In this document: positions 51,160 to 61,637 of the stretch, one piece after another | How positions within the stretch are numbered: the stretch's first letter is position 1 | How the letters are laid out: every line of letters begins with the position of its first letter | NCBI RefSeq assembly: GCF_001668575.1 | Contig: NZ_LZMD01000093.1 | Location: 46,709-110,708, forward strand | Direction: 5' to 3' | Source: Mycobacterium sp. 1164985.4 | GTDB lineage: Bacteria; Actinomycetota; Actinomycetes; Mycobacteriales; Mycobacteriaceae | DNA length: 64,000 nucleotides | Made by a program: the position numbers and the translations under genes | Notes under the pieces: model-generated | The model's database searches: none | What the model was told of the DNA's origin: nothing | Seen by the model: the letters and a program-made list of their open reading frames with translations, nothing else

Positions 51160-53739
51160 GTGGCTCTGAACCCTCAGCGCGGCGCCGATCTGCCCAGCCC
51201 GGTGATACCACCGAAACCCGATCAGCCCAGTCCTGCGGCTCTGCGGCGGGTGCTGCGCCGCGCTCGCGACGGGGTGGCGCTGAACCTCGACGAGGCCGCG
51301 ATCGCGATGACCGCCCGCGGCGACGACCTCGCCGACCTCTGTGCCAGCGCTTCGCGGGTGCGCGATGCCGGGCTCGAAGCGGCAGGACGGCGCGGGGCGT
51401 CGGGACGCCTGCCGGTCAGCTACTCGCGCAAGGTGTTCATCCCCGTCACCCACCTCTGCCGCGACACCTGCCACTACTGCACGTTCGTCACGGTTCCTGG
51501 CCGGCTGCGCGCCCAGGGCATGGGCATGTACATGGAGCCCGACGAGATCCTCGACGTCGCGCGCCGCGGTGCGGAATTGGGTTGTAAGGAAGCCTTGTTC
51601 ACGCTCGGCGACCGTCCTGAGGCGCGCTGGGACGAGGCCCGCCAATGGCTCGACGAGCGGGGCTACGACTCGACGCTGGACTACGTGCGCGCGATGGCGA
51701 TCCGGGTGCTCGAGGAGACCGGGCTGCTGCCGCACCTGAACCCCGGCGTGATGAGCTGGTCGGAACTGTCTCGACTCAAGCCGGTCGCGCCGTCGATGGG
51801 CATGATGCTGGAGACGACGTCGCGCCGCCTGTTCGAGACGAGAGGCCTGGCCCACTACGGCAGCCCGGACAAGGACCCCGAGGTCCGGCTGCGGACGCTG
51901 GCCGACGCGGGCCGGCTCTCCATCCCATTCACCACCGGCTTGCTCGTCGGGATCGGCGAGACGCTGCACGAGCGTGCCGAGACCATCCACGCGATTCGCC
52001 GGTCGCACAAGGAGTTCGGGCACGTTCAGGAAGTGATCGTGCAGAACTTCCGCGCGAAGGACCACACCGCCATGGCCTCGTCACCCGAGGCGGACTTCGA
52101 GGACTTCCTGGCGACGATCGCGGTCACCCGCCTGGTGATGGGGCCCAAGATGCGGATCCAGGCACCGCCGAACCTGGTGTCGCGCAACGAGTGCCTGGCC
52201 CTGGTCGGCGCGGGTGTCGATGACTGGGGCGGCGTGTCGCCGCTGACCCCCGACCACGTCAACCCCGAGCGACCGTGGCCCGCGCTCGACGAGTTGGCCG
52301 CCGTGACCGCCGACGCCGGTTATGACCTGGTGCAGCGGCTCACCGCGCAGCCGCAATACGTGCAGGCGGGTGCGGCGTGGATCGACCCGCGGGTGCGCGG
52401 ACACGTCGACGTGCTGGCCGACCCCGACACCGGGTTCGCGCTGGACGTCAACCCGACCGGCCGGCCGTGGCAGGAGCCCGACGAGGCGTCGGAGTCGTTG
52501 GGCCGCACCGACCTTCACTCCGCGATCGACGAGGCCGGCCGGCTCACCGAGACCCGCAGCGACCTCGACAGCGCGTTCGGCGACTGGGAGTCGATCCGCG
52601 AGAAGATCTCCGAACTCGCGGCCAGGGCACCCGAACGCATCGACACCGACGTGCTGGCCGCGCTGCGTGCCGCCGAACGCGATCCGGCAGGGCTCTCCGA
52701 CGACGAGTATTTGGCGCTGGCCTGTGCCGACGGTACCGCGTTGGACGCCGTTGCCGCGCTTGCTGATTCGCTGCGCCGCGATACCGTCGGGGACGAGGTG
52801 ACCTTCGTCGTCAACCGCAACATCAACTTCACCAACATCTGCTACACCGGCTGCCGCTTCTGCGCGTTCGCGCAGCGCAAGGGCGACGCCGACGCGTATT
52901 CGCTTTCGGTCGACGAGGTCGCCGACCGGGCGTGGGAGGCGCACGTCGCCGGCGCGACCGAGGTGTGCATGCAGGGCGGCATCGACCCCGAATTACCCGT
53001 CACCGGCTACGCCGACCTGGTGCGGGCGGTGAAGAAGCGGGTGCCGTCGATGCACGTACACGCGTTCTCTCCGATGGAGATCGCCAACGGTGTCACTCGC
53101 AGCGGGCTGTCGATCCGCGAGTGGTTGACGTCGCTGCGCGAGGCGGGTCTGGGCAGCATTCCGGGCACGGCCGCCGAGATCCTCGACGACGAGGTCCGGT
53201 GGGTCCTGACCAAGGGCAAGCTGCCGACGTCGATGTGGATCGAGGTCGTGACCACCGCCCACGAGGTCGGGCTGCGGTCGAGTTCGACGATGATGTACGG
53301 CCACGTCGACCAGCCGCGGCACTGGGTCGGCCATCTGCGGGTGTTACGCGAGATCCAGTACCGCACAGGCGGTTTCACCGAGTTCGTACCGCTGCCGTTC
53401 GTGCATCAGAGTTCGCCGCTGTACCTGGCCGGCGGTGCACGCCCGGGCCCGACGCACCGCGACAACCGTGCCGTGCACGCGCTGGCGCGGATCATGCTGC
53501 ACGGCCGGATCGCCAACATCCAGACCAGCTGGGTCAAGCTCGGCGTCGAACGCACGCAGGTGATGCTCAACGGCGGTGCCAACGACCTCGGCGGCACGCT
53601 GATGGAGGAGACCATCTCGCGGATGGCCGGTTCGGAGTTCGGGTCCTACAAGACGGTCGAGGAACTCGTCGCGATCGCCGAGGGCATCGGCCGCCCGGCG
53701 CGCCAGCGCTCCACGACGTACACCCCCCTCGCCGCCTAA
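51160..53739 (+). CDS. fbiC: FO synthase FbiC (7,8-didemethyl-8-hydroxy-5-deazariboflavin synthase)
   Basis: The 859-residue fused enzyme makes the deazaflavin FO, precursor of coenzyme F420, from tyrosine and the ribityl-diaminouracil. Two radical-SAM domains are visible. The N-terminal CofG-like half has CRDTCHYC (Cys100, 104, 107). The C-terminal CofH-like half has CYTGCRFC. Length is close to that of M. tuberculosis FbiC (856). GTG 51160 is directly preceded by AGGGGA, tight spacing; I keep it because the N-terminus aligns. A short hairpin CGGG-ATGAAA-CCCG lies just upstream. Confidence 0.95.
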   Translation: MALNPQRGADLPSPVIPPKPDQPSPAALRRVLRRARDGVALNLDEAAIAMTARGDDLADLCASASRVRDAGLEAAGRRGASGRLPVSYSRKVFIPVTHLCRDTCHYCTFVTVPGRLRAQGMGMYMEPDEILDVARRGAELGCKEALFTLGDRPEARWDEARQWLDERGYDSTLDYVRAMAIRVLEETGLLPHLNPGVMSWSELSRLKPVAPSMGMMLETTSRRLFETRGLAHYGSPDKDPEVRLRTLADAGRLSIPFTTGLLVGIGETLHERAETIHAIRRSHKEFGHVQEVIVQNFRAKDHTAMASSPEADFEDFLATIAVTRLVMGPKMRIQAPPNLVSRNECLALVGAGVDDWGGVSPLTPDHVNPERPWPALDELAAVTADAGYDLVQRLTAQPQYVQAGAAWIDPRVRGHVDVLADPDTGFALDVNPTGRPWQEPDEASESLGRTDLHSAIDEAGRLTETRSDLDSAFGDWESIREKISELAARAPERIDTDVLAALRAAERDPAGLSDDEYLALACADGTALDAVAALADSLRRDTVGDEVTFVVNRNINFTNICYTGCRFCAFAQRKGDADAYSLSVDEVADRAWEAHVAGATEVCMQGGIDPELPVTGYADLVRAVKKRVPSMHVHAFSPMEIANGVTRSGLSIREWLTSLREAGLGSIPGTAAEILDDEVRWVLTKGKLPTSMWIEVVTTAHEVGLRSSSTMMYGHVDQPRHWVGHLRVLREIQYRTGGFTEFVPLPFVHQSSPLYLAGGARPGPTHRDNRAVHALARIMLHGRIANIQTSWVKLGVERTQVMLNGGANDLGGTLMEETISRMAGSEFGSYKTVEELVAIAEGIGRPARQRSTTYTPLAA

Positions 53740-53747
53740 CCGTCTCC

Positions 53748-53809
53748 GCGCGAGCGTGCGTGTTTGCACACGCCACGCCGCGACATTTCAGCGCTTCGTG
53801 CACGCTCGC
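53748..53809. repeat. intergenic palindromic repeat / terminator after fbiC
   Basis: GCGAGCGTGC (53750-53759) and GCACGCTCGC (53800-53809) form a 10-bp stem with a 40-nt loop. The 19-bp head GCGCGAGCGTGCGTGTTTG (53748-53766) is repeated exactly at the right end of the window (63982). It is a dispersed hairpin element lying between genes, probably acting as a terminator. Confidence 0.75.
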
Positions 53810-53909
53810 CGCACCCTTGAGGAATGAAATCGGACCGTGGTCCGTTTACCGGGGTGGGTGACGGTCGTCGGCCGGAGCCCGAGCAGACAACCACGAAGGA
53901 GAAGCAACC

Positions 53910-54458
53910 ATGACCACAGCCGTCGACACGGGCCTGACCGCAGGCACCTGGACCATCGACACCGTTCACTCGACCGTCGGGTTCTCCGTACGCCACCTCA
54001 TGGTGAGCAAGGTGCGCGGAACATTCGACACCTTCGACGGCGCGATCACCGTCGCCGAGGACGGCACGCCGTCCGTCACCGCCCAGATCGCGGTCGACTC
54101 CGTCAACACCCGCAACGAGCAGCGCGACGGCCACCTCAAGTCGGCCGACTTCTTCGACACCGCAGCGCATCCGACCGCCACCTTCACCTCGACCGGAGTC
54201 CGGTCCGACGGCGACACCTATTTCGTCGACGGCGACTTCACGCTCAAGGGCGTCACCAAGCCGATCACCCTGCAGGTCGAGTTCCACGGCGTTAACCCCG
54301 GGATGGGCCACGGTGAGGTCGCCGGCTTCGACGCCTCGGTCGTGTTGAACCGCAAGGACTTCGGCATCGACATCGACATGCCGCTCGAGACCGGCGGCAC
54401 GGTCGTCGGCGACAAGGTCACCGTCACCCTCGAGATCGAGGCCGTCAAACAGGCCTGA
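53910..54458 (+). CDS. YceI family protein
   Basis: The 182-residue protein has the YceI lipocalin-like barrel: GTWTIDTVHSTVGFSVRHLM, FDTFDGAITV, FTSTGVRSDGDTYFVDGDFT and ending VTLEIEAVKQA. The fold binds isoprenoid quinones or other hydrophobic molecules. It lacks a clear signal peptide, so it may be cytoplasmic, as in several actinobacteria. AAGGAGAAG precedes the ATG. Confidence 0.93.
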   Translation: MTTAVDTGLTAGTWTIDTVHSTVGFSVRHLMVSKVRGTFDTFDGAITVAEDGTPSVTAQIAVDSVNTRNEQRDGHLKSADFFDTAAHPTATFTSTGVRSDGDTYFVDGDFTLKGVTKPITLQVEFHGVNPGMGHGEVAGFDASVVLNRKDFGIDIDMPLETGGTVVGDKVTVTLEIEAVKQA

Positions 54459-54461
54459 TCG

Positions 54462-55073
54462 TCACGTCTTCAACGGGAGCGGTGGTGGTGTCTCGTCGGG
54501 CACCACCACCGCGACGACCGACTCGAGAATCCAGAACACGACCGTCGCCACGACGATCACCAGCGCCGGCGCGACGACGATCGGCGCGGCGACGAACAGC
54601 ACCAAAAGCAGCGCGCCCGGCAGGTCCTTCCACCACCCGGCGCCTCCCTTGCCCTGCACGATCGCCGACAGTCGCACCGTCGCCCAGATGATCCAGCGGC
54701 GCAACAGGCTCACGCCGTCACGTTGCATCTGCAACCGGAAGCGGTAGTCGGCGGCGCGACGGTCACAACCCGTGCGGTCGGGAAAGCGCCACAGGTAGTC
54801 GTGCAGGACCGCGGCGCGCGCGTAGCGGCCCGCGCGGGGGACGAACCAGGCGACCATTCCGGGCACCGACGCCAGGTCGGTCGGAAAGTCGGCGCAGACC
54901 TCGAACCGCTCGTTGGGTCCCTCGAATCCGAGTGGCTGCGTGGTGCGCCATTCGTCCCACGCACCCTCCTTGAAGAACCTCTTGGCGGCGCGCACGGCGT
55001 CCAGTTCGGACGCGGTCAGCTGGCGGACATGAAGGACGGCGGACTTCTCGACGGGCGGGGCGCAACGTTCCAT
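54462..55073 (-). CDS. DUF1353 family protein with C-terminal membrane helix
   Basis: The 203-residue protein has the DUF1353 motifs FEVCADFPTDLASVPGMVAW and AAVLHDYLWRFPDRTGCDRR, the latter with a His-Asp pair typical of the family, followed by YRFRLQMQRDGVS. A long hydrophobic stretch (about 150-195) ends it, suggesting membrane anchoring. DUF1353 occurs mostly in phage and prophage genomes, where its function is unknown; the other genes here are not phage genes. ATG 55073 was chosen; longer in-frame starts lack support. Confidence 0.78.
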   Translation of the reverse strand: MERCAPPVEKSAVLHVRQLTASELDAVRAAKRFFKEGAWDEWRTTQPLGFEGPNERFEVCADFPTDLASVPGMVAWFVPRAGRYARAAVLHDYLWRFPDRTGCDRRAADYRFRLQMQRDGVSLLRRWIIWATVRLSAIVQGKGGAGWWKDLPGALLLVLFVAAPIVVAPALVIVVATVVFWILESVVAVVVPDETPPPLPLKT

Positions 55074-55140
55074 CTCGCAGGTATAGCAAGGGTGAGCCGC
55101 GAGAGAGGGGTGTCTGCTAGGCAGCTGTATCTGCAACGTT

Positions 55141-55193
55141 TAGTATCAGTAACCACACGCAACCCCTAACCCGGGTTGCGTGTGAAGTTAGGG
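55141..55193 (+). promoter_or_regulatory. fdxC promoter with alternative 5' RNA hairpins
   Basis: TAGTAT (55141-55146) is a good -10; transcription would start near 55153. Immediately downstream CACACGCAACCC (55154-55165) pairs fully with GGGTTGCGTGTG (55173-55184). A second pairing, CCCTAAC (55164-55170) with GTTAGGG (55187-55193), overlaps the first, so only one can form. About 115 nt then lead to the fdxC start. It may be a conditional structure or an operator. Confidence 0.55.
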
Positions 55194-55308
55194 CACACTG
55201 AGACGACCGTGCAGGTATCGACCACGGATACTTGCGGCCGAGCTTGGATGCCCACCCCGTACGGCAGCCCACCGGACAGGAGATCGAGGAGACCTTGAGG
55301 AGAACACG

Positions 55309-55632
55309 GTGACGTATGTCATTGCCGAACCTTGTGTCGACGTCAAAGACAAGGCGTGTATCGAGGAATGCCCTGTCGACTGCATCTACGAGGGCGCTCG
55401 CATGCTCTACATCCACCCGGATGAGTGCGTGGACTGTGGTGCCTGCGAACCGGTGTGCCCCGTCGAGGCCATCTACTACGAAGACGACGTGCCTGACCAG
55501 TGGAGCAGCTACACGCAGGTCAACGCCGACTTCTTCACCGAGTTGGGTTCGCCCGGCGGTGCGTCGAAGGTGGGTCAGACCGACAACGACCCCGAGCCGG
55601 TCAAGAGCCTGCCGCCGCAAGGTGAGGACTGA
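55309..55632 (+). CDS. fdxC: 7Fe ferredoxin FdxC (FdxA)
   Basis: The 107-residue ferredoxin binds one 3Fe-4S and one 4Fe-4S cluster. Cysteines at 9, 17, 21, 25, 40, 43, 46 and 50 show the CxxxxxxxCxxxCP and CxxCxxCxxxCP arrangement (ECVDCGACEPVCP). Length and start (TYVIAEPCVDVKDKACIEEC) match M. tuberculosis Rv1177. It donates electrons to redox enzymes such as P450s or reductive pathways. GTG 55309 follows GAGGAG. Its stop overlaps the probable dapC start. Confidence 0.95.
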   Translation: MTYVIAEPCVDVKDKACIEECPVDCIYEGARMLYIHPDECVDCGACEPVCPVEAIYYEDDVPDQWSSYTQVNADFFTELGSPGGASKVGQTDNDPEPVKSLPPQGED

Positions 55633-56750
55633 TAACGGCTCACGCACGGCTCCGTAGGCGCGTCAGCGCGTCGCTGCCCGCGTTCCCCTGGGACACCCTG
55701 GCCGACGTGACCGCGCTGGCGCGCGCACACCCCGACGGCATCGTCGACCTGTCCGTAGGCACTCCGGTCGACCCGGTGGCGCCCGTCATCCGCGATGCGC
55801 TCGCGGCGGCCAGCGCGTCACCCGGCTACCCGACGACGGCGGGCACCCCAGCGCTGCGGGAGGCCGCCGTGAACGCGCTGGAGCGGCGCTACGGCGTCTC
55901 GGGCCTCTCGCCCGACGCCGTGTTGCCGGTGATCGGCACCAAGGAGCTCATCGCCTGGTTGCCGACGCTGCTGGGCCTCGGTCCCGACGACATCGTGGTG
56001 GCGCCCGAGCTGGCGTACCCGACGTACGACGTCGGCGCGCGGCTGGCGAGTGCGCAGATCGTGCGGGCCGATTCGCTCACACAGCTGGGTCCGCAGACCC
56101 CGGCCCTGGTGTTCCTGAACTCGCCGAGCAATCCGACGGGCAAGGTGCTCGGCGTCGACCACCTGCGCAAGGTGGTCGGCTGGGCGCGCGAACGCGGGGT
56201 CCTGGTCGTCTCCGACGAGTGCTACCTCGGCCTGGGTTGGGACGCCGAACCGCTCTCGGTGTTGAATCCTTCGGTCTGCGACGGTGACCACACCGGGTTG
56301 CTGGCTGTGCATTCGCTGTCGAAGACCTCGTCGCTGGCCGGCTACCGAGCCGGGTTCGTCGCCGGCGACCCGGAGGTGGTCGCCGAACTGCTGGCGGTCC
56401 GCAAGCACGCCGGAATGATGGTGCCGACACCGGTGCAGGGCGCGATGGTCGCCGCGCTCGACGACGACGAGCACGAACGCGAACAGCGCGCCCGATACGA
56501 GAAGCGGCGCGATATCCTGCTTCCCGCGGTGCGTTCGGCGGGGTTGACCGTCGAGGACTCCGAGGCCGGGTTGTACCTGTGGGCTACGCGCGGCGAGCCG
56601 TGCCGCGACACCGCCACCTGGCTCGCGCGGCTCGGCATCCTCGTCGCGCCCGGCGAGTTCTACGGCGCGCGGGGAACCAAGCATGTGCGGATCGCGCTGA
56701 CCGCGACCGACGAGCGTATTGCCGCTGCGGCGCAGCGCCTTTCGGCCTAA
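55629..56750 (+). CDS. dapC: N-succinyldiaminopimelate aminotransferase DapC, non-canonical start
   Basis: The PLP-dependent class I/II aminotransferase makes L,L-N-succinyl-diaminopimelate in lysine and peptidoglycan synthesis. PLP site motifs are NSPSNPTG, SDECYLGLGW and SLSKTSSLAGYRAGF, with the Schiff-base Lys in SLSK. Homology continues upstream of the first canonical start (GTG 55707) as SASLPAFPWDTLA, but no ATG/GTG/TTG is present there. A CTG at 55629, overlapping the fdxC stop with AAGG upstream, could start translation. Where M. tuberculosis begins, this genome has GTC. Confidence 0.85.
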   Translation: MITAHARLRRRVSASLPAFPWDTLADVTALARAHPDGIVDLSVGTPVDPVAPVIRDALAAASASPGYPTTAGTPALREAAVNALERRYGVSGLSPDAVLPVIGTKELIAWLPTLLGLGPDDIVVAPELAYPTYDVGARLASAQIVRADSLTQLGPQTPALVFLNSPSNPTGKVLGVDHLRKVVGWARERGVLVVSDECYLGLGWDAEPLSVLNPSVCDGDHTGLLAVHSLSKTSSLAGYRAGFVAGDPEVVAELLAVRKHAGMMVPTPVQGAMVAALDDDEHEREQRARYEKRRDILLPAVRSAGLTVEDSEAGLYLWATRGEPCRDTATWLARLGILVAPGEFYGARGTKHVRIALTATDERIAAAAQRLSA

Positions 56751-58318
56751 GCCTCTGTCGCGCGTAGGCCAAGCGCGAGCACCAGCCGGTCATCGGGATC
56801 GGTCAACGACGTCGACAGCAGCTTCTCGATCCGGCGGATGCGGTAGCGCACGGTGTTCGGATGCACGTGCAACCGGTGCGCGACCGCAGCGATGTCGCCG
56901 AACGCGTCGAGGTAGGCCGCGAGCGTCTCCGCGAGGACCGGATCCTGTTCGCGCAGTTGACGTATCCGCGGGTCGACGAGGCGCGGACCCATCCGGGAGA
57001 CGATCTCGTCGAGCAGCACGGTGGTCCGTGCATCGTCGAGCGACGCAACGACGCCGATGGCGCCGGGGTGGCGTTGCGCGCTGTCGAAGACCCTGTCCAC
57101 CTCGGTGCGTGCGCTCGCGGCGGCCGCCAGTCCGATGAGCGGGGCGGCGACGACGGCCCGCAGCGCGAGGCTCAGTTCACGATCGAGCGTCGCGACCAGG
57201 CCGCGCACCCAGGACATCACCGACGACGCCGCGCCGATTTTCGGCAGCAGCACATAGACCCGGCCGTCGCTCGAGGCGATCTGCGCATCTGGCCGAAATG
57301 CACCGGCGCTCAGCGCGATCACACCGGCCGGTGCTGTGCCCTCGAGGTCAGCGAACCCGACCAGCGCGGCGCGACCGTCGGCAGGGATGCCGAGTTCCCT
57401 TGCGAGAGCGACGACATCGGCGGCTTCCCCCGACAGGCCGAGCAATTCCTGTACGTGTCGGGTGTGCGTCGACGGTGAGGCTGACAGCCGCGACATGATC
57501 CTGGCCGCCAAGACCGCCCCGCCCCGCAACACGTCCTCGACATCTTCTGCCAGCGGCGTCGAACCCTGTTGGAGCCAAATGGTTCCCGCGAAGCGGGTGG
57601 CCTTGCGGTCGGGGAGATGGATGCCGACGGCCAGACGCGGTCGCAGTCCGAGCTCCGGCCGTTCGGCGACACGCACGACATCGACGCCCGACCGAAGGGC
57701 GTCGAAGATGCCCCACTGCGCGATCCAGGCCAGGTGCTCGGGCGGGCCGGCGCGCCCCAGGATGGTCAACCGGCGCAGTTCGTCGGCCTCGTCGCTGGAG
57801 GCCGAATAGGCCAGCACATGGGAGTCCTCGTCCTCGATGCTGATCATTCCGCGGGTGCGGTCGGCGATCGACTGGGCCAGGCCGAACAAGTCGGTGCCCG
57901 GATCGTGATGCGGGTCGCCGCGGTCGCCGTGGTGGTCGAAGGCGTGGTTGACCAACTTGTACAGGGACTCCCAGCGGGCCTGCGGTTCGACGGCCACGAC
58001 CGCGGTGCCCAGCGCGACCGCCCGCTCGACGGCGGCACTCGTGGGGTGTTTGACGAAGATCGCCGCCGGCGCCCGGCCCGTTCCCGCGAACTGCCGTTCG
58101 AGCCACCGCACCGCCTCCGTGTCGTCGACGCCGAGCAGGAAGAACAGGTCGGCGGATCCGGGGCCGACGGCCAACCCCAGCCGAACGTCGTCGGCGTCGA
58201 CCAGCGCGACCGACGCGACCGGCATATCCAGGCCGCGCGGCGCCTCGACCAGCGTCACCATGGTGCGGTCCAGCGCGAGCAGCAACTGACCCAACCCCAG
58301 CCCGGACCGTGGCTCCAT
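56747..58318 (-). CDS. pruC: PucR-family transcriptional regulator of proline utilisation (PruC)
   Basis: The 523-residue protein has an N-terminal purine-catabolism-like domain, a central GGDEF-like region and a C-terminal PucR helix-turn-helix (DIAAVAHRLHVHPNTVRYRI, then RRIEKLL). Position and divergence from pruA match Rv1186c/PruC, which activates pruA-putB in response to proline. TATAGT (58342-58347 on the minus strand) and AAAGGGG precede ATG 58318. It converges on dapC with a 4-bp overlap. Confidence 0.88.
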   Translation of the reverse strand: MEPRSGLGLGQLLLALDRTMVTLVEAPRGLDMPVASVALVDADDVRLGLAVGPGSADLFFLLGVDDTEAVRWLERQFAGTGRAPAAIFVKHPTSAAVERAVALGTAVVAVEPQARWESLYKLVNHAFDHHGDRGDPHHDPGTDLFGLAQSIADRTRGMISIEDEDSHVLAYSASSDEADELRRLTILGRAGPPEHLAWIAQWGIFDALRSGVDVVRVAERPELGLRPRLAVGIHLPDRKATRFAGTIWLQQGSTPLAEDVEDVLRGGAVLAARIMSRLSASPSTHTRHVQELLGLSGEAADVVALARELGIPADGRAALVGFADLEGTAPAGVIALSAGAFRPDAQIASSDGRVYVLLPKIGAASSVMSWVRGLVATLDRELSLALRAVVAAPLIGLAAAASARTEVDRVFDSAQRHPGAIGVVASLDDARTTVLLDEIVSRMGPRLVDPRIRQLREQDPVLAETLAAYLDAFGDIAAVAHRLHVHPNTVRYRIRRIEKLLSTSLTDPDDRLVLALGLRATEA

Positions 58319-58341
58319 CGCATGCCCCTTTGTCTGATCCG

Positions 58342-58398
58342 ACTATAGGTCGCCGATTGCGTTGTCGAATCGTCCATCGGATTCGGTGTCGGATTCGA
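58342..58398. promoter_or_regulatory. PruC/pruA intergenic promoter with repeated GATTCG half-sites
   Basis: TCGAATC (58365-58371) is inverted relative to GATTCGA (58392-58398), and GATTCG occurs also at 58380-58385, exactly 12 bp (about one turn) before the last. The -10 of pruC is TATAGT at 58342-58347 on the minus strand. The repeats are a candidate activator site for PruC. Confidence 0.5.
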
Positions 58399-58411
58399 GC
58401 ATCATTTCGCC

Positions 58412-60045
<1,634 letters not shown>

Positions 60046-60046
<1 letters not shown>

Positions 60047-61011
60047 TGGGGGTCTTCGACCGCTTCGCGCGACCGGCGATCCTGGCCGCCAGCCGGCGCG
60101 ATCATCTGCGCAGGACCGCTGAGCGACTGCCCCTCACGCGCGAGGTCGTGCACCGGTTCGTGCCGGGAGAGACGGTGCACGACGCGCTCGACTCCGTTGC
60201 GCGCTTGCGCGCTTCGGGGCGCCTCGTGTCGATCGATCACCTCGGCGAAGACGTGACGGATGCCGACACCGCGACCGAGAACGTCAACGCGTACCTGACA
60301 CTGCTCGACGGCTTCGCACGGCGCGACGAAGAGCCGGCCGCCGTGGCGCCGCTGGAGGTTTCGCTGAAACTGTCGGCCCTCGGCCAGGCGCTGCCTCGCG
60401 ACGGAGAGAAGATCGCGCTGGAGAACGCTCACACCATCTGCGAGCGGGCGCGGCGCATCGGGGCGTGGGCGACGGTAGATGCCGAGGACCACACCACAAC
60501 CGACTCCACGCTGTCGATCGTTCGCGATCTTCGGACTGAATTCCGTTGGCTGGGAACGGTGTTGCAGGCCTATCTCAAACGCACACACGCCGACTGTCAG
60601 GACTTCGCCGCGTCGGGGGCGCGAATCCGCCTGTGCAAAGGCGCGTACGACGAACCGGCGTCGGTGGCCTATCGCGACCGCGACGACGTCACCGACTCCT
60701 ATCTGCGGTGCCTGCGTGTGCTGATGGCGGGCGCCGGCTATCCGATGGTGGCATCCCATGATCCGGCGATCATCGCGGCGGTTCCCGGGCTGGCCGCCGA
60801 GAACAGCCGCGGCGCCGAGGATTTCGAATACCAGATGCTGTACGGCATCCGCGATGCCGAGCAGCGCAGGCTGGCCGATGCCGGTAACCATGTGCGGGTG
60901 TACGTGCCGTTCGGCACCCAGTGGTACGGATACTTCGTGCGCAGGCTCGCCGAACGCCCGGCGAACCTGATGTTCTTCCTGCGGGCGCTGGCCGAACGCC
61001 GCAGCGCTTAG
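60046..61011 (+). CDS. putB: proline dehydrogenase PutB
   Basis: The 321-residue monofunctional proline dehydrogenase is a FAD TIM-barrel that oxidises proline to P5C. Features are VSIDHLGEDVTD near the start, EVSLKLSALGQ, VDAEDHTTTDSTL, YLKRTHAD and the C-terminal motif YVPFGTQWYGYFVRRLAERP. Start ATG 60046 overlaps the pruA stop. It converges with a 4-bp overlap on a secreted protein gene. Confidence 0.93.
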
Positions 61012-61511
61012 ACGGGGCGGGCGGCGACGGGCATCAGAACCGTGCCGCGGCACGGTCCCGCGAGGATCTCGGTGTGCCACGTCCCGAACAGCTGTCCGTC
61101 GATATCGGGGGCATAGAACACGCGCGACCGGGCCGGGGCGTACTGGGTGGGCACGCCGTCTCCCTGGAAGCACTCCCACTGCCAGTTGTAGGCGTACTGC
61201 CACCGAGCGCCGTCCCAGGTGTAGCGGACCGGTTGGGGGATGGTCGGATTGCTCGGCGCCGGTCCGTCGACGACAGTGGCCACGCACAACCCTGCCGAGC
61301 AGTCGGTCACCAGCACGTACTGCGCGCCGAAGTCGGGCTCGGGTTGTCGCGCGGCGATGCTGGTGCCCATCTTGTCCGACGCGTAGGTGACGATCTGGTA
61401 GCGCCCGTTCCATGCCGGGTTCGCTGCATCTGCTGACGGCAGCACCGAAAAGCCCGCGGCCGCAGCATAAGTCACCCCGAACAGCGCGCTGGTCAGGGTG
61501 CGGACAGACAT
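61008..61511 (-). CDS. secreted protein of unknown function
   Basis: The 167-residue protein has a Sec signal peptide (about residues 1-29, ending PSADAANP) and a small Trp/Tyr-rich domain (WDGARWQYAYNWQWECFQG). Four cysteines suggest two disulfides. Similar secreted proteins are common in mycobacteria, with no known role. ATG 61511 gives a normal signal peptide; the frame extends upstream to 61556. The gap 61512-61637 shows no ORF. Confidence 0.75.
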   Translation of the reverse strand: MSVRTLTSALFGVTYAAAAGFSVLPSADAANPAWNGRYQIVTYASDKMGTSIAARQPEPDFGAQYVLVTDCSAGLCVATVVDGPAPSNPTIPQPVRYTWDGARWQYAYNWQWECFQGDGVPTQYAPARSRVFYAPDIDGQLFGTWHTEILAGPCRGTVLMPVAARPV

Positions 61512-61637
61512 GCCGGGAACACTACTGAGCCGAATCGCCGCCGCCAGCCGCGACACGGTTTGCTGAAGGCTACGACACCGTCACGGATTGGTCTCGATGC
61601 GCGGTCGGTCACCGCGGCCGCCGGTTCGCGGTTCGAA

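Noticed and set aside
51100..51160. Possible riboswitch or leader peptide before fbiC (MKPVDGGVTGEWL frame at 51128)
   Set aside because: Only a 4-bp stem (CGGG/CCCG) is present, no conserved riboswitch boxes, and the 13-residue frame overlaps the start without other support.
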